NCBI RefSeq assembly: GCF_000420645.1
Contig: NZ_ATVI01000006.1
Span: 1-64,000 of the forward strand
DNA: 64,000 bases
Direction of reading: 5' to 3'
Origin: Nevskia ramosa DSM 11499
Lineage (GTDB): Bacteria > Pseudomonadota > Gammaproteobacteria > Nevskiales > Nevskiaceae
Each line of letters begins with the position of its first letter. Within the stretch, counting starts at the first letter, position 1. The position numbers and the translations under genes are program-made. Positions 7,189 to 15,899 of this stretch are shown here, piece by piece. Below the pieces are notes generated by a model. It had not been told where the DNA came from, searched no databases, and was given only the letters and a program-made list of their open reading frames with translations.

Positions 7189-8249
7189 AACAACGAGGAT
7201 TGATCCAACCGCTGGCCACCGGCCCGCTCGACGTCATCGGCGATGTCCATGGCGAAGTGGAAGCGCTCGATGCGTTGCTGCACGAACTCGGTTACGACGC
7301 CAAGGCGCGGCATCCGGAGGGGCGGCGGCTGGTTTTCGTGGGTGATCTTTGCGATCGCGGGCCGGACAGCATCGAGGTGATTCGGCGGGTGCAGGCTTGG
7401 ATCGCAGCGGGGCGCGCGCAGTGCGTGCTCGGCAATCACGAGATGAATCTGCTGCGCGATGAGCCGCGCGAGGGCAATGGCTGGTTCTTCGATGAGGACT
7501 GGCATCAGGACCACGCCGATCCGCGCTTTGCCGGTTGCCGGCCGGCGGATGTCGAGACACGCGCGGACATCATCCATTTCCTGCTGAGCCTGCCGCTGGT
7601 GCTGGAGCGTGCGGATCTGCGCATCGTTCACGCTTGTCCGGACGCGGCGGCGCTGCAGGCGGTGCGCACTTCGAAGGCGGGCAACGCGGTGGCGCTGTAC
7701 ATCGAGGCTGAAGCGGTGCTGCGTGCCGAGCTGCAGGCGCTGGATGCCGATCCGCTCTGTGCCGAGCAGGGCCGGCGTTATCACGCCCTGATGTCGCAGC
7801 GCGAGGTCCAGCCGGAACTGTTGCCGCTGTTCGCGCAACGCGAGGCGCGGCAGCAGAACGGCAATCCGGTACGGGTACTGACCTCGGGCATCGAGCTGCC
7901 GGCGGCCGAACCGTTCTGGTCGACCAGCAAGTGGCGTCTGCTGGGGCGCACGCGCTGGTGGCAGCAGTACGACGATCCGGTCGCGGTGATCTTCGGCCAC
8001 TACTGGCGCACGCCGAGCGGCGTCGCCCAGCCTGCGCACAAGGGCGGCATCCACGGCCTGTTCAAGGACGTGCCGGACGATGTCTGGCTGGGGCGGAGCG
8101 GCAATGCGTTCTGCGTGGATCACTGCGTGGGCCTGCGCTTCGCTGAGCGTGCCGAGGGCGTGACTACCGGCTTCAGCGGCAGGCTGTCGGCAATGCGCTG
8201 GCCGGAGCGCGAGCTGGTGATGGACAACGGCCGCCGCTCGGCAACCTGA
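7185..8249 (+). CDS. Metallophosphoesterase (ApaH/PrpE-like)
   Basis: A 354-residue calcineurin-like phosphoesterase with the three metal-binding blocks in order: GDVHG, GDLCDRG and GNHE, within the first 90 residues, and later GHYWRTP. It resembles bis(5'-nucleosyl)-tetraphosphatases and serine/threonine phosphatases, but the C-terminal half is longer than ApaH, so the substrate is uncertain. TTG 7185 overlaps the previous stop (TTGA) and is the start nearest the conserved domain; the frame is open further up to 7032 but there it only shadows the membrane-protein gene. The unusual start sits exactly where the accessory DNA ends, so the original 5' end may have been replaced by an insertion. 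Confidence 0.8.
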   Translation: MKQRGLIQPLATGPLDVIGDVHGEVEALDALLHELGYDAKARHPEGRRLVFVGDLCDRGPDSIEVIRRVQAWIAAGRAQCVLGNHEMNLLRDEPREGNGWFFDEDWHQDHADPRFAGCRPADVETRADIIHFLLSLPLVLERADLRIVHACPDAAALQAVRTSKAGNAVALYIEAEAVLRAELQALDADPLCAEQGRRYHALMSQREVQPELLPLFAQREARQQNGNPVRVLTSGIELPAAEPFWSTSKWRLLGRTRWWQQYDDPVAVIFGHYWRTPSGVAQPAHKGGIHGLFKDVPDDVWLGRSGNAFCVDHCVGLRFAERAEGVTTGFSGRLSAMRWPERELVMDNGRRSAT

Positions 8250-8330
8250 TCGGGTTAGTCCACCGCACCCATGAGATTCCACCCCCTGCTGGACGCACGC
8301 CTTGGGCGCGCTGCAGCGTCAGAAATGCTC

Positions 8331-8349
8331 GCAATAGAACAACTATTGC
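8331..8349. repeat. Small hairpin with AACAA loop, also found at 63413-63433
   Basis: GCAATAG-AACAA-CTATTGC is a perfect 7-bp stem with a five-base loop, between the metallophosphatase and the convergent LysR gene. The 15-base core AATAGAACAACTATT recurs inside the MITE-like element near the window end, where the outer stem pairs are different but still complementary. It may be a relic of such an element. Confidence 0.6.
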
Positions 8350-8390
8350 TGTGCTTTCTTCCTTGCATCGCATCCCAATTCGTACGCCCA

Positions 8391-9323
8391 TCAGGGGGCG
8401 AACTCACCGGTTCGGTGGACTAGCAGCTGCAGCACCGGGTTGGCGCGGAGTGCTGCGACCAGATGATCGAAGCCGGCACGCACCTTGGCCGATACCCGCT
8501 GGCCTTCGTGATGCAGCACGTGCACCGGCAGCGGCGGCGGCTCGAACGCCGGCAGCAGGATTTCCAGCCGGCCGTCATGCACCGCGGCATCGGCCTGATA
8601 GCTCAGCAGACGAACCAGGCCGAGACCGGCGATGGCGGCATCGAGCGCGACCTCGGCGGACTGGGTGATCAACTGCGGGCTGATTGGCACCTGCCGTTGC
8701 TGACCATCGACCTGAAAGCGCCAGTCGTTCGGCACCGACAGCCCGGTGAAGCCGATCGTGGCGTGGTTGGCCAGATCCGCGAGCGCAACGGGCCGGCCGT
8801 ATTGGGCGAGATAAGCCGGTGCCGCGACCAGCACTCGCCGCACATGGCCGACGCCCACCGCGCGCAGCGAGGAGTCCGGCAACTCGCCGATGCGCACCGC
8901 GAGGTCCACACCTTCTTCGGACAGATTGACGACACGATCGACGAACAGCGTGCGCACCGTCAGCTGCCGGTGCAGCGCCAGCAGGCCGAACAGCGCTGGC
9001 GCGACGTGCAGCCGCCCGAACAGCGCCGATGCGGTGACCAGCAGCTGGCCGCGCGGCTCGGCGTGCAGGCCGGCGGCGGCACGATCGGCCTCGTCGATTT
9101 CAGCGAGCAGGCGCCGGCAATCGCCGAGATAGCGCTCGCCGGCTTCGGTCAGCTGCATCTGCCGCGTGGTCCGGTGCAGCAGGCGCGCGCCGAGCCGTTC
9201 TTCCAGCGATGCGATCGCGCGGGTGACGGCTGGCGTCGACAAGGCCAGCCGCCGCGCAGCCGCCGAGAAGCCGCCGGCATCGGCCACGGCCTGGAACACG
9301 GTCATCTCGTGGAGGCGGTTCAT
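8391..9323 (-). CDS. LysR-family transcriptional regulator
   Basis: A 310-residue regulator with an N-terminal winged helix-turn-helix (FSAAARRLALSTPAVTRAIASLE) and a C-terminal periplasmic-binding-protein-like effector domain from about residue 90 (GQLLVTASALFGRLHVAP). Start ATG 9323 gives the canonical MNRLHEMTVFQAV beginning; a longer frame to 9356 adds 11 residues that run into the operator-like palindrome. It is divergent from the flavin-fold oxidase gene at 9439, the usual arrangement for a LysR regulator and its target. The effector is unknown. Confidence 0.85.
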   Translation of the reverse strand: MNRLHEMTVFQAVADAGGFSAAARRLALSTPAVTRAIASLEERLGARLLHRTTRQMQLTEAGERYLGDCRRLLAEIDEADRAAAGLHAEPRGQLLVTASALFGRLHVAPALFGLLALHRQLTVRTLFVDRVVNLSEEGVDLAVRIGELPDSSLRAVGVGHVRRVLVAAPAYLAQYGRPVALADLANHATIGFTGLSVPNDWRFQVDGQQRQVPISPQLITQSAEVALDAAIAGLGLVRLLSYQADAAVHDGRLEILLPAFEPPPLPVHVLHHEGQRVSAKVRAGFDHLVAALRANPVLQLLVHRTGEFAP

Positions 9324-9335
9324 GGATGGGGTCCA

Positions 9336-9356
9336 TTGTTTCGATTTCTGAAACAA
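9336..9356. promoter_or_regulatory. Probable LysR operator palindrome
   Basis: TTGTTTC (9336-9342) and GAAACAA (9350-9356) form a perfect 7-bp inverted repeat with a 7-base spacer, in the 115-base divergent gap. It contains the T-N11-A geometry of LysR binding sites and lies 13 bases upstream of the regulator start, well placed for autoregulation and control of the divergent oxidase gene. Confidence 0.55.
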
Positions 9357-9438
9357 ACTTGTTTGGATGGCATGGATTCTAGTCGCACGAGTAACGGATT
9401 AGCCTGCAGTGGCTCGCTCATCCACACCGGAGACTTCC

Positions 9439-10068
9439 ATGGCCCGCCGATTTTCAGAACTGACCTTCACCGACAGCGTGCGCGATGCGCAGCGCCGCTA
9501 TGGCAGCCGCGAGCAGAACCAGGGCTTCGAGACCAGCGACGATCATCGCGACCGGATCACGGTGCGCGAAGCGCAGTTCATCGCCGAACGCGACAGCTTC
9601 TATCTCGCCAGCCACGGCACCGAAGCCGAGGGCCGGGCCGGCTGGCCGTACGTGCAGCATCGCGGCGGGCCGAAGGGCTTTCTTCGGGTGATCGACGAGA
9701 AGACGCTGGGCTTCGCGGACTTTCGCGGCAATGTTCAGTACCTGAGCGCCGGCAATATCGTCGCCGACCCTCGCGTGTCACTCTTCCTGATGGATTACGC
9801 CAAGCGCCGGCGGCTGAAGATCTGGGCGCGTGCGCGTATCGTCGAAGCGGCCGACGACCCGGCGCTGATCGCCAGCATCGAGACCCCGGGCTATCCCGCC
9901 CAGATCGAACGTGCGGTGATCTTCGACGTCGAAGCCGTGGACTGGAACTGCCCGCAGCACATCACGCCGCGTTTCACTGCTGAACAGGTCCAGCCGCTGC
10001 TCGACGAGATCGAGCAATTGAAAGCGAAACTGGCGTCCTTCGAAGGCCAGCCAGTCGTGCAGCACTAA
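9439..10068 (+). CDS. Pyridoxamine 5'-phosphate oxidase-fold flavoprotein
   Basis: A 209-residue protein of the split-barrel FMN-binding PNPOx-like superfamily. The domain begins near residue 35 ([19 protein letters not shown]) and contains [21 protein letters not shown] and [20 protein letters not shown], the conserved strands around the flavin site of this pyridoxamine-oxidase-related group. The end is a short coiled segment ([17 protein letters not shown]). ATG 9439 has GGAGA six bases upstream; an earlier GTG/ATG frame is weaker. It is probably co-transcribed with the SnoaL-like gene 22 bases downstream and controlled by the divergent LysR protein. The true substrate is unknown. Confidence 0.8.
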   Translation: MARRFSELTFTDSVRDAQRRYGSREQNQGFETSDDHRDRITVREAQFIAERDSFYLASHGTEAEGRAGWPYVQHRGGPKGFLRVIDEKTLGFADFRGNVQYLSAGNIVADPRVSLFLMDYAKRRRLKIWARARIVEAADDPALIASIETPGYPAQIERAVIFDVEAVDWNCPQHITPRFTAEQVQPLLDEIEQLKAKLASFEGQPVVQH

Positions 10069-10090
10069 TCCACTGAGGAGACCCGACCCG

Positions 10091-10567
10091 ATGACTGCAA
10101 TCGAACCCCGCCCGCCACTGCCACCGTTCTCGCTGGAGGACGCGACGAAAAAAGTGCGCCTGGCCGAAGACGCCTGGAATTCGAAGGATCCGGTACGCGT
10201 ATCGCTGGCCTATACGCCGGACAGCCGCTGGCGTAATCGCAACGAGTTTCTGGTCGGCCGCGGGCAGATCGTCGAGTTCCTGGAACGCAAATGGGTGAAG
10301 GAACGGGACTACCGGCTGATCAAGGAACTGTGGGCTTTCGGCGATAACCGCATCGCTGTGCGCTTCGCTTACGAATGGCATGACCACGTCGGCCACTGGC
10401 ATCGCAGCTATGGCAACGAGAACTGGAAGTTCGACGCCAACGGTCTGATGGCACTGCGCCATGCCAGCATCAACGACCTGGAGATCGGCGACGCTGACCG
10501 CCTGTTCCGCTGGCCGTCCGGCAGGCGGCCCGACGATCACCCGTCGTTGAGCGATCTCGGGCTGTAG
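10091..10567 (+). CDS. NTF2-like DUF1348 family protein
   Basis: A 158-residue cytoplasmic protein matching the DUF1348/SnoaL-like family: it has [24 protein letters not shown] followed by [21 protein letters not shown] and [13 protein letters not shown], all typical of that family. A strong GAGGAG ribosome site lies ten bases before the ATG. The fold is a cone-shaped alpha+beta barrel that can bind small molecules; no enzymatic role is established. It lies directly behind the flavin-fold gene and ends at the inverted repeat at 10564. Confidence 0.8.
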   Translation: MTAIEPRPPLPPFSLEDATKKVRLAEDAWNSKDPVRVSLAYTPDSRWRNRNEFLVGRGQIVEFLERKWVKERDYRLIKELWAFGDNRIAVRFAYEWHDHVGHWHRSYGNENWKFDANGLMALRHASINDLEIGDADRLFRWPSGRRPDDHPSLSDLGL

Positions 10568-10650
10568 GGTGGGCAAGCTGTACCTGCCCACCGATTAGCA
10601 GCCGCCAGACCGCAGTGCCCGCGTGGGCAGATGAAGCCTGCCCACCCTAC
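10564..10650. repeat. GTAGGGTGGGCA inverted-repeat element
   Basis: GTAGGGTGGGCA (10564-10575) and TGCCCACCCTAC (10639-10650) form a perfect 12-bp inverted repeat spanning the whole gap between two convergent genes; inner copies of TGCCCACC/GTGGGCA add further pairing. Such GTAGGGTGGGC elements recur in many proteobacteria as intergenic repeats. It overlaps the end of the upstream gene and may also stop transcription from both sides. Confidence 0.7.
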
Positions 10651-10651
10651 C

Positions 10652-11773
10652 TCAGCCGGGTTCCAGGCGTAGCACTCGTCCCTTCGGCGTGTCCGTGGTG
10701 ACGTAGAGGTAGCCGTCCGGCCCCTGGCGGACGCTGCGGATGCGCTCGTTCACTTCGGTGAGCAGCTTGTGCTCGGCCTTGACCGTGGTGCCGTCGAGCT
10801 CGATGCGGTTCAGGTAGGCGAACTTCATCGAGCCGACGAACAGGTTGCCGCGCCAGTCTGCGAACTTGTCGCCGGTATAGAAGGCCATGCCGCTCGGTGC
10901 GATCGATGGCTTCCAGTACAGCAGCGGCTGCTCCATGCCTTCCTTCGTGGTGCCGATGCCGATCGGCTTGCCGTCGTAGTTGACGCCCCAGGTGATTACC
11001 GGCCAGCCGTAGTTCTTGCCGGCTTCGTCGAGGTTGATCTCGTCGCCGCCCATCGCGCCGTGTTCGTGCGTCCACAGCTTGCCGGTCTGCGGATGGATCG
11101 CCGCGCCCTGCATGTTGCGATGGCCGTAGGACCAGATTTCCGGACGCGCGCCGGCGGTGCGGACGAATGGGTTATCGGTCGGGATCGAGCCATCCGGATT
11201 GATGCGGACGACCTTGCCGAAATCGTTGTCGAGCGTCTGCGCCATGTCCTTCATCAGGTAGCGATCGCCCTGGGTGATGAACAGCTTGCCGTCCGGCGCA
11301 AACGCCAGCCGCGAGCCGAAGTGCAGGCCGCCTTCGGATTTCGGCGTCTGCCGGTAGATCACTTCGACCTCGGTCAGCGCATTGCCCACCAGCTTGCCGC
11401 GCGCCACAGCCGTGCCAGCCAGACCGGCCGCATCCGCTTCCGCGTAGGACAGGTAGACGCGCGCATTGCTGGCGAACTGCGGATCGAGCACCACGTCGAG
11501 CAAGCCGCCCTGGCGTTCCGCGAACACGGCCGGCACACCGGTCACCGGCGGCGACAGGCGACCCTCGGCGGTCACGATGCGCAACCGCCCCGGCCGCTCG
11601 GTGACCAGCATCCGGCCATCCGGGAGGAAGGCGAGGCTCCACGGGAATTCGAGACCTTCGGCTACGGTCACCAGCTTGTAGTTCGGCTTTTCCACGGGCT
11701 GCTCGGCCGCGAATACCGCAGAACTGGCGACAAGACCCAGACTGGCCAGCAAGGGCAGGACAAGACGATTCAT
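10652..11773 (-). CDS. PQQ-type sugar dehydrogenase (glucose/sorbosone dehydrogenase family)
   Basis: A 373-residue secreted beta-propeller with a signal peptide (first 22 residues, ending SSAVFA). Family signatures are EFPWSLAFLPDGRMLVTERPGR, FGSRLAFAPDGKLFITQGDR, SYGHRNMQGAAIHPQTGKLW and EHGAMGGDEINL, all typical of the soluble aldose sugar dehydrogenase group (YliI/Asd). The protein acts in the periplasm, oxidising sugars to lactones with PQQ as cofactor; no PQQ synthesis genes are in this window. It is monocistronic, convergent with the DUF1348 gene across a repeat, and divergent from the Nudix gene. Confidence 0.85.
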   Translation of the reverse strand: MNRLVLPLLASLGLVASSAVFAAEQPVEKPNYKLVTVAEGLEFPWSLAFLPDGRMLVTERPGRLRIVTAEGRLSPPVTGVPAVFAERQGGLLDVVLDPQFASNARVYLSYAEADAAGLAGTAVARGKLVGNALTEVEVIYRQTPKSEGGLHFGSRLAFAPDGKLFITQGDRYLMKDMAQTLDNDFGKVVRINPDGSIPTDNPFVRTAGARPEIWSYGHRNMQGAAIHPQTGKLWTHEHGAMGGDEINLDEAGKNYGWPVITWGVNYDGKPIGIGTTKEGMEQPLLYWKPSIAPSGMAFYTGDKFADWRGNLFVGSMKFAYLNRIELDGTTVKAEHKLLTEVNERIRSVRQGPDGYLYVTTDTPKGRVLRLEPG

Positions 11774-11917
11774 CGGAAAATCCTTGTGTGGGTGATGCAG
11801 CAGTGACCCCGCCGAGCGGCGCCCCGTTCAAAGTCCATCTTTGCAGGGCCAGAGCCAGGACTCCTCTGCTACGCTCTCCTCAGACGCCGTTTCGCGTCGC
11901 GCACCCTGCCCTTCCGC

Positions 11918-12490
11918 ATGAAATTCTGTTCCGACTGCGGCCATGCCGTGGACCAGCTGATTCCGCCTGGCGACCATCTGCCGCGCGCCGTCTGCCCGTC
12001 TTGCGGCACGGTGCACTACCGCAATCCCAAGGTCGTCTCCGGCTGCGTGCCGATCTGGGAAGGCAAGGTGCTGATGTGCCGCCGCAACATCGAACCGCGC
12101 CTGGGCCTGTGGACGTTCCCGGCCGGCTTCCTGGAAATGGACGAAACCTCGGCCCAGGGCGCGGCGCGCGAAACGCTGGAGGAATCACAAGCCGAGGTCG
12201 ACATCACCGGCCTGCTGGCGGTTATCAACGTGCCGTACGTATCGCAGATCTACATGATCTATCACGGCACCATGCGCTCCCCGCATCACGGCGTGACGCC
12301 GGAAAGCTCGGAAACGCGACTGATGAGCGAAGAGGAAATTCCCTGGGACGACATCGCCTTCCCGACCATCTGGCACGGCCTGAAGTTCTTCTTCGAAAAC
12401 CGAGCCAAGGGCGTGCAGGACATCCACACGCTGGACCTGATGACCCGCTACGGGCGGCGCCCGGAAGTGACTACCGGCTCGAAAGACTAG
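11918..12490 (+). CDS. Nudix hydrolase with N-terminal zinc ribbon
   Basis: A 190-residue protein. Residues 4-29 contain two CxxC pairs (CSDC and CPSC), a zinc ribbon as found before NADH-pyrophosphatase-like Nudix domains. The Nudix box runs from G70: GFLEMDETSAQGAARETLEE has the catalytic REtlEE core, but the normally conserved glycine after it is replaced (ESQAEV). Likely hydrolyses a nucleotide-diphosphate derivative; substrate not predictable. The gene stands alone, divergent from the sugar dehydrogenase with 144 bases between them. The chosen ATG gives the usual beginning MKFCSDCG for this family. Confidence 0.85.
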   Translation: MKFCSDCGHAVDQLIPPGDHLPRAVCPSCGTVHYRNPKVVSGCVPIWEGKVLMCRRNIEPRLGLWTFPAGFLEMDETSAQGAARETLEESQAEVDITGLLAVINVPYVSQIYMIYHGTMRSPHHGVTPESSETRLMSEEEIPWDDIAFPTIWHGLKFFFENRAKGVQDIHTLDLMTRYGRRPEVTTGSKD

Positions 12491-12556
12491 ATATCCGGCG
12501 GCTGACGACCGGTCAGCGGGCGTTCATGCGGGAAGGCTAGAGTAGGTTTGGTCGCA

Positions 12557-12589
12557 GCGGCACATTCATCAGCCTAATAAAAGTGCCGC
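12557..12589. promoter_or_regulatory. Hairpin upstream of the charged-repeat gene
   Basis: GCGGCAC (12557-12563) and GTGCCGC (12583-12589) are perfectly complementary around a 19-base AT-rich loop, 37 bases before the next ATG. It might end the Nudix transcript or mark a regulator site; no T run follows. Confidence 0.35.
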
Positions 12590-12625
12590 AGCGCTATCGC
12601 ATTACCGCCCTCAGGAGAAGAGACC

Positions 12626-12937
12626 ATGAACCATAAATCGATTGCCACGATCCTCGCCGCTGCCGCCTTTGCGCTGACCACTGTTCACGTCAGTGCCGAC
12701 GAAACGCCAGCCGAGAAGGCTTCGGAACGTCAGGAGAAGCGCCAGGACAATCGCGCTGACCGTCAGGAAAAGCGTCAGGACAACCGCGAAGACCGCACCA
12801 AGGATCGTCAAGAAAACCGTGCCGAGCGCACCGACAAGCGCCAGGAAAATCGTGGCGACCGTCAGGAAAAGCGCCAGGACAACCGCAAAGAGCGGCAGGA
12901 AAATCGCCAGGAACGTCGCGAAGATCGCAAGAACTAA
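12626..12937 (+). CDS. Secreted, highly charged repeat protein
   Basis: A 103-residue protein with a clear signal peptide (about 24 residues, ending VHVSA) and a mature part made almost wholly of tandem 7-11-residue units such as RQEKRQDNRADRQEKRQDNR. Nearly every residue is Arg, Lys, Glu, Asp, Gln or Asn, so it should form one long charged helix or be disordered. A strong AGGAG site precedes the ATG and a good terminator follows, so it is a genuine single-gene unit. No function is known to me; comparable Arg/Asp/Gln-rich periplasmic proteins exist in other proteobacteria. The repeats could drive expansion or contraction by slippage. Confidence 0.75.
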   Translation: MNHKSIATILAAAAFALTTVHVSADETPAEKASERQEKRQDNRADRQEKRQDNREDRTKDRQENRAERTDKRQENRGDRQEKRQDNRKERQENRQERREDRKN

Positions 12938-12954
12938 GCTCGTCTGAGCTGCGA

Positions 12955-12983
12955 AAGGAGACCGCCACGGCGGTCTTTTTTTT
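12955..12983 (+). terminator. Rho-independent terminator
   Basis: GACCGCC-AC-GGCGGTC followed by eight T residues, 18 bases after the stop of the charged-repeat gene; a strong intrinsic terminator. Confidence 0.9.
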
Positions 12984-12991
12984 GTCCGCGA

Positions 12992-13633
12992 TCAAGCTCC
13001 GTGCTTGAACACCGCCAGGCCGATGCCGGCGGCGATGAACAAGGCGCCGAACACGCGGTTGGTCCAGCGAGCGGCAACCGGGTTCTGCAGGAAGCCGAGC
13101 GCCTGCACGCCCAGCGCGGTGTAGCCGCACATGCAGCAGACATCGGTGAACAGCAGCGTGCACCAGACGATCACGAACTGGATCAGCTGAGGTGCCGCCG
13201 GGTCGATGAACTGTGGCAGCACCGACGCCGTGAACAGGATGCCTTTGGGATTCGTCGAATTGACGATCAGGCCGCGCAGGAACAGGGCCCGCGGCACGTT
13301 GGTCCGGGTAACCCGCGACAACTCGGCAGCTGGCAGTCGCAGCGGCGCGCTCGCCGAGCGCCACTGCTTGATGCCCAGATAAACCAGATAGCCGGCGCCG
13401 AACCACTTGATCGCGGTGAACAGGATCGGCGAGGTGGCCAGCACCGCACCCAGCCCGACACCGACCACGATCAGAGTCACCGTCGCACCCGCCTGCAGCC
13501 CGACGATGTTCCACAGCGCGGCACGGAAGCCGTGATTCAGCCCGGCCGTGACGCAGGACAGCACGCCCGGTCCGGGTGACAGGCAGATCAGCCAGGCAGC
13601 AACGAAGAAGGCCAGCCAGGTATCGAGGGTCAT
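12992..13633 (-). CDS. LysE/RhtB-family amino-acid exporter
   Basis: A 213-residue inner-membrane protein with about six hydrophobic helices. The N-terminal signature WLICLSPGPGVLSCVTAGLNHG is the LysE/RhtB motif, and NPKGILFTASVLPQFIDP is the conserved middle segment. Members export amino acids such as homoserine, threonine, lysine or leucine; which one is not predictable. Start ATG 13633 gives the usual MTLDTWLAFFVAAW beginning; a longer frame upstream only mirrors cysS. It is transcribed away from cysS. Confidence 0.85.
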   Translation of the reverse strand: MTLDTWLAFFVAAWLICLSPGPGVLSCVTAGLNHGFRAALWNIVGLQAGATVTLIVVGVGLGAVLATSPILFTAIKWFGAGYLVYLGIKQWRSASAPLRLPAAELSRVTRTNVPRALFLRGLIVNSTNPKGILFTASVLPQFIDPAAPQLIQFVIVWCTLLFTDVCCMCGYTALGVQALGFLQNPVAARWTNRVFGALFIAAGIGLAVFKHGA

Positions 13634-13774
13634 GAGCGTCTGGAGCGGAATGGCGTCATTGTCGCTCGCATGGAATGGGCCGGGAGGACTCGCCTGCAAC
13701 CGCCCCGTCGCGAAGCTATCCTTGCGCGGTTTTCGCGCCGCTATCGCGCCGCCGCCTTCGCCAATCGAGCCCTC

Positions 13775-15151
13775 ATGCAACTGCACAACACGCTGTCCGG
13801 CCGCAAGGAAGATTTCGCGCCGCTGAACCCCGAGCGGGTGACGATGTACGTCTGCGGGCCCACGGTGTATTCGTTCGCGCACATCGGCAACGCCCGTCCG
13901 GCAGTGGTCTTCGACGTGCTGGCGCGGGTGCTGCGCCGCCGTTATCCGCGCGTGGACTACACCCGCAACATCACCGACATCGACGACAAGATCAACGCGG
14001 CGGCAGCGAAGGAGGGCGTGGCGATCAAGGTCATCACCGAGCGCTACACCGACATCTATCACGAGGATCTCGACGCGCTCGGCGTCGCCCGGCCGACCTA
14101 CGAACCGAAGGTCACCGAACACCTCGCGCACATCATCTCGATGGTCGAGCGCCTGATCGCCAATGGCTCGGCCTACGCCGCCGAAGGTCACGTGCTGTTC
14201 AACGTCACCCGCTATGCCGGCTACGGCGAACTGTCGAAGCGCGACCGCCGCGAAATGATCGCCGGTGCCCGCGTGGAAGTGGCACCTTACAAGAAGGACC
14301 CGGGCGATTTCGTGTTGTGGAAGCCGTCGACACAGGATCAACCGGGCTGGGAATCACCGTGGGGCCGCGGCCGTCCGGGCTGGCATATCGAGTGCTCGGC
14401 GATGGCCGAAGCGCTGCTCGGCGACACCATTGACATCCACGGCGGCGGCCACGATCTGGTCTTCCCGCATCACGAGAACGAGCGCGCCCAGAGCACCGCC
14501 GCGCACGACGGCAAGACCTTCGCACGCTACTGGCTGCACAACGGTTTCCTGACCATGGACAGCGAGAAGATGTCCAAGTCGGTCGGCAACGTGCTGCTGA
14601 TCCGCGAAATCCTCAAAGCCGCGCCGGGCGAAGCCGTGCGCCTCGCGCTGCTGACCGGCCATTACCGCCAGCCGCTGGACTGGAACGACGAAGCCCTCGC
14701 CGATGCCCGCCGCAAGCTCGATCGCCTGTACGGCGCGCTGCGCGATGCCGGCGATGTCCCAGCATCCGAGGCCAAGGCGCCGGAGGCGTTCATCGCAGCA
14801 CTGGAAGACGACATCAACACGCCGGCCGCGCTGGCCGAACTGTTCGAACTGGCACGGGCGCTGAACAAGGCGAGCGATGCGGCGGAGAAAGCGACGCTGG
14901 TCGCCCAGATCAAGGATGCCGGCGCGCTGCTCGGCCTGCTGCAGCAGAACCCGGGCGAATGGTTCAGCCAGTCGTCCGGCAGCGAATCGACAGGCCCGAG
15001 CGAAACCGAGATCGAAGCGGCGCTTGCGGCCCGCGTCGCCGCGAAAGCCGCGAAGGACTACAAGGAAGCCGACCGCATCCGCGACGATCTGAAAGCGCGC
15101 GGGGTACTGGTAGAAGACTCGAAGGACGGCCAGCGCTGGCGCCGGCTGTAA
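13775..15151 (+). CDS. cysS: Cysteinyl-tRNA synthetase
   Basis: A 458-residue class I aminoacyl-tRNA synthetase that charges tRNA-Cys. Signature elements are the zinc-binding cysteine in [18 protein letters not shown] (which includes the HIGH-type motif HIGN), a second zinc-binding cysteine in WHIECSAMA, the zinc ligands in [10 protein letters not shown], and the KMSKS loop ([10 protein letters not shown]). The C-terminal third holds the helical anticodon-binding part. ATG 13775 gives the canonical start [12 protein letters not shown] and a normal family length; the frame is open upstream but unlike the family. It is followed after 29 bases by a hydrolase gene. Confidence 0.96.
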   Translation: MQLHNTLSGRKEDFAPLNPERVTMYVCGPTVYSFAHIGNARPAVVFDVLARVLRRRYPRVDYTRNITDIDDKINAAAAKEGVAIKVITERYTDIYHEDLDALGVARPTYEPKVTEHLAHIISMVERLIANGSAYAAEGHVLFNVTRYAGYGELSKRDRREMIAGARVEVAPYKKDPGDFVLWKPSTQDQPGWESPWGRGRPGWHIECSAMAEALLGDTIDIHGGGHDLVFPHHENERAQSTAAHDGKTFARYWLHNGFLTMDSEKMSKSVGNVLLIREILKAAPGEAVRLALLTGHYRQPLDWNDEALADARRKLDRLYGALRDAGDVPASEAKAPEAFIAALEDDINTPAALAELFELARALNKASDAAEKATLVAQIKDAGALLGLLQQNPGEWFSQSSGSESTGPSETEIEAALAARVAAKAAKDYKEADRIRDDLKARGVLVEDSKDGQRWRRL

Positions 15152-15180
15152 GCACGATCCCAGCACAAGGAACGCTGACG

Positions 15181-15885
15181 ATGAACACACCCGATCGCAA
15201 GCTGATGATGCCGGCGCGCAAGCTGATGCTCTGGGAACTGCGCGTGGTGCCGGAACTGGTCGGCAGCTTACTGCCGCGCCCGTTCGCCGCCGAGCTGCCG
15301 CGCGGCCATGGCGAGCCGGTGATGGTGCTGCCGGGCTTCGCCGCCGATGATCTGGCCGTTTCACTGCTGACCCGGCGCCTGAGAGCGCTCGGCTATCACG
15401 CGATCAGCTGGGGCCTGGGCCGCAACACCGGCAACCTGAAACGACTGCAGCCGCTGCTGGTCGAGCGCCTGCAGCGCTTCGCCGACAGCCGGGGCGCCAA
15501 GGTCAAGCTGGTCGGCTGGAGCCTCGGCGGCGCAATGGCCCGCGAGATCGCCCGCGAATATCCGCAATGGGTCGATCAGGTGGTAACGCTCGGCTCGCCG
15601 GTGATCGGCGGCGCCAAGTTCACCGCGGTGGGTCGCAGCTACCAGAAAAAGGGCCTGGACCTTGACCGCTCGGCGCTGGCCGCCGATGCCCGCGAAACCG
15701 GCAAGCTGATCTCGGTGCCGGTCACCGCGCTGTACGACCGCCACGACGGCATCGTCAACTGGGGCGCCTGTATCGACCGCCACAACCGCCACGTCAAGCA
15801 CATCGAAGTGCAGTGCTCGCACCTCGGCATGGTCGTCGACCGCAAGGTGTTCGGCATCATCGCCAAGGCTCTCGCCCAGCCCTGA
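15181..15885 (+). CDS. Alpha/beta-hydrolase, probable lipase or esterase
   Basis: A 234-residue alpha/beta-hydrolase. The nucleophile elbow is GWSLGGAMAR, preceded by VMVLPGFAADDLA, which forms the oxyanion strand. LYDRHDGIVNW carries the likely catalytic aspartate and CSHLGM the histidine. There is no signal peptide, so it acts inside the cell. The N-terminal 40 residues form an amphipathic lead. A GGAA-type ribosome site precedes the ATG. It lies between cysS and a double cupin gene, with small gaps that suggest one transcript. Substrate unknown. Confidence 0.75.
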   Translation: MNTPDRKLMMPARKLMLWELRVVPELVGSLLPRPFAAELPRGHGEPVMVLPGFAADDLAVSLLTRRLRALGYHAISWGLGRNTGNLKRLQPLLVERLQRFADSRGAKVKLVGWSLGGAMAREIAREYPQWVDQVVTLGSPVIGGAKFTAVGRSYQKKGLDLDRSALAADARETGKLISVPVTALYDRHDGIVNWGACIDRHNRHVKHIEVQCSHLGMVVDRKVFGIIAKALAQP

Positions 15886-15899
15886 TCGAGGTCGTCTCG

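Noticed and set aside
9336-9356. TGTTTC...GAAACA palindrome as a parS site
   Set aside because: Arms resemble parS but the centre is seven bases of other sequence where parS needs the ACGT core without a spacer; LysR operator fits better.
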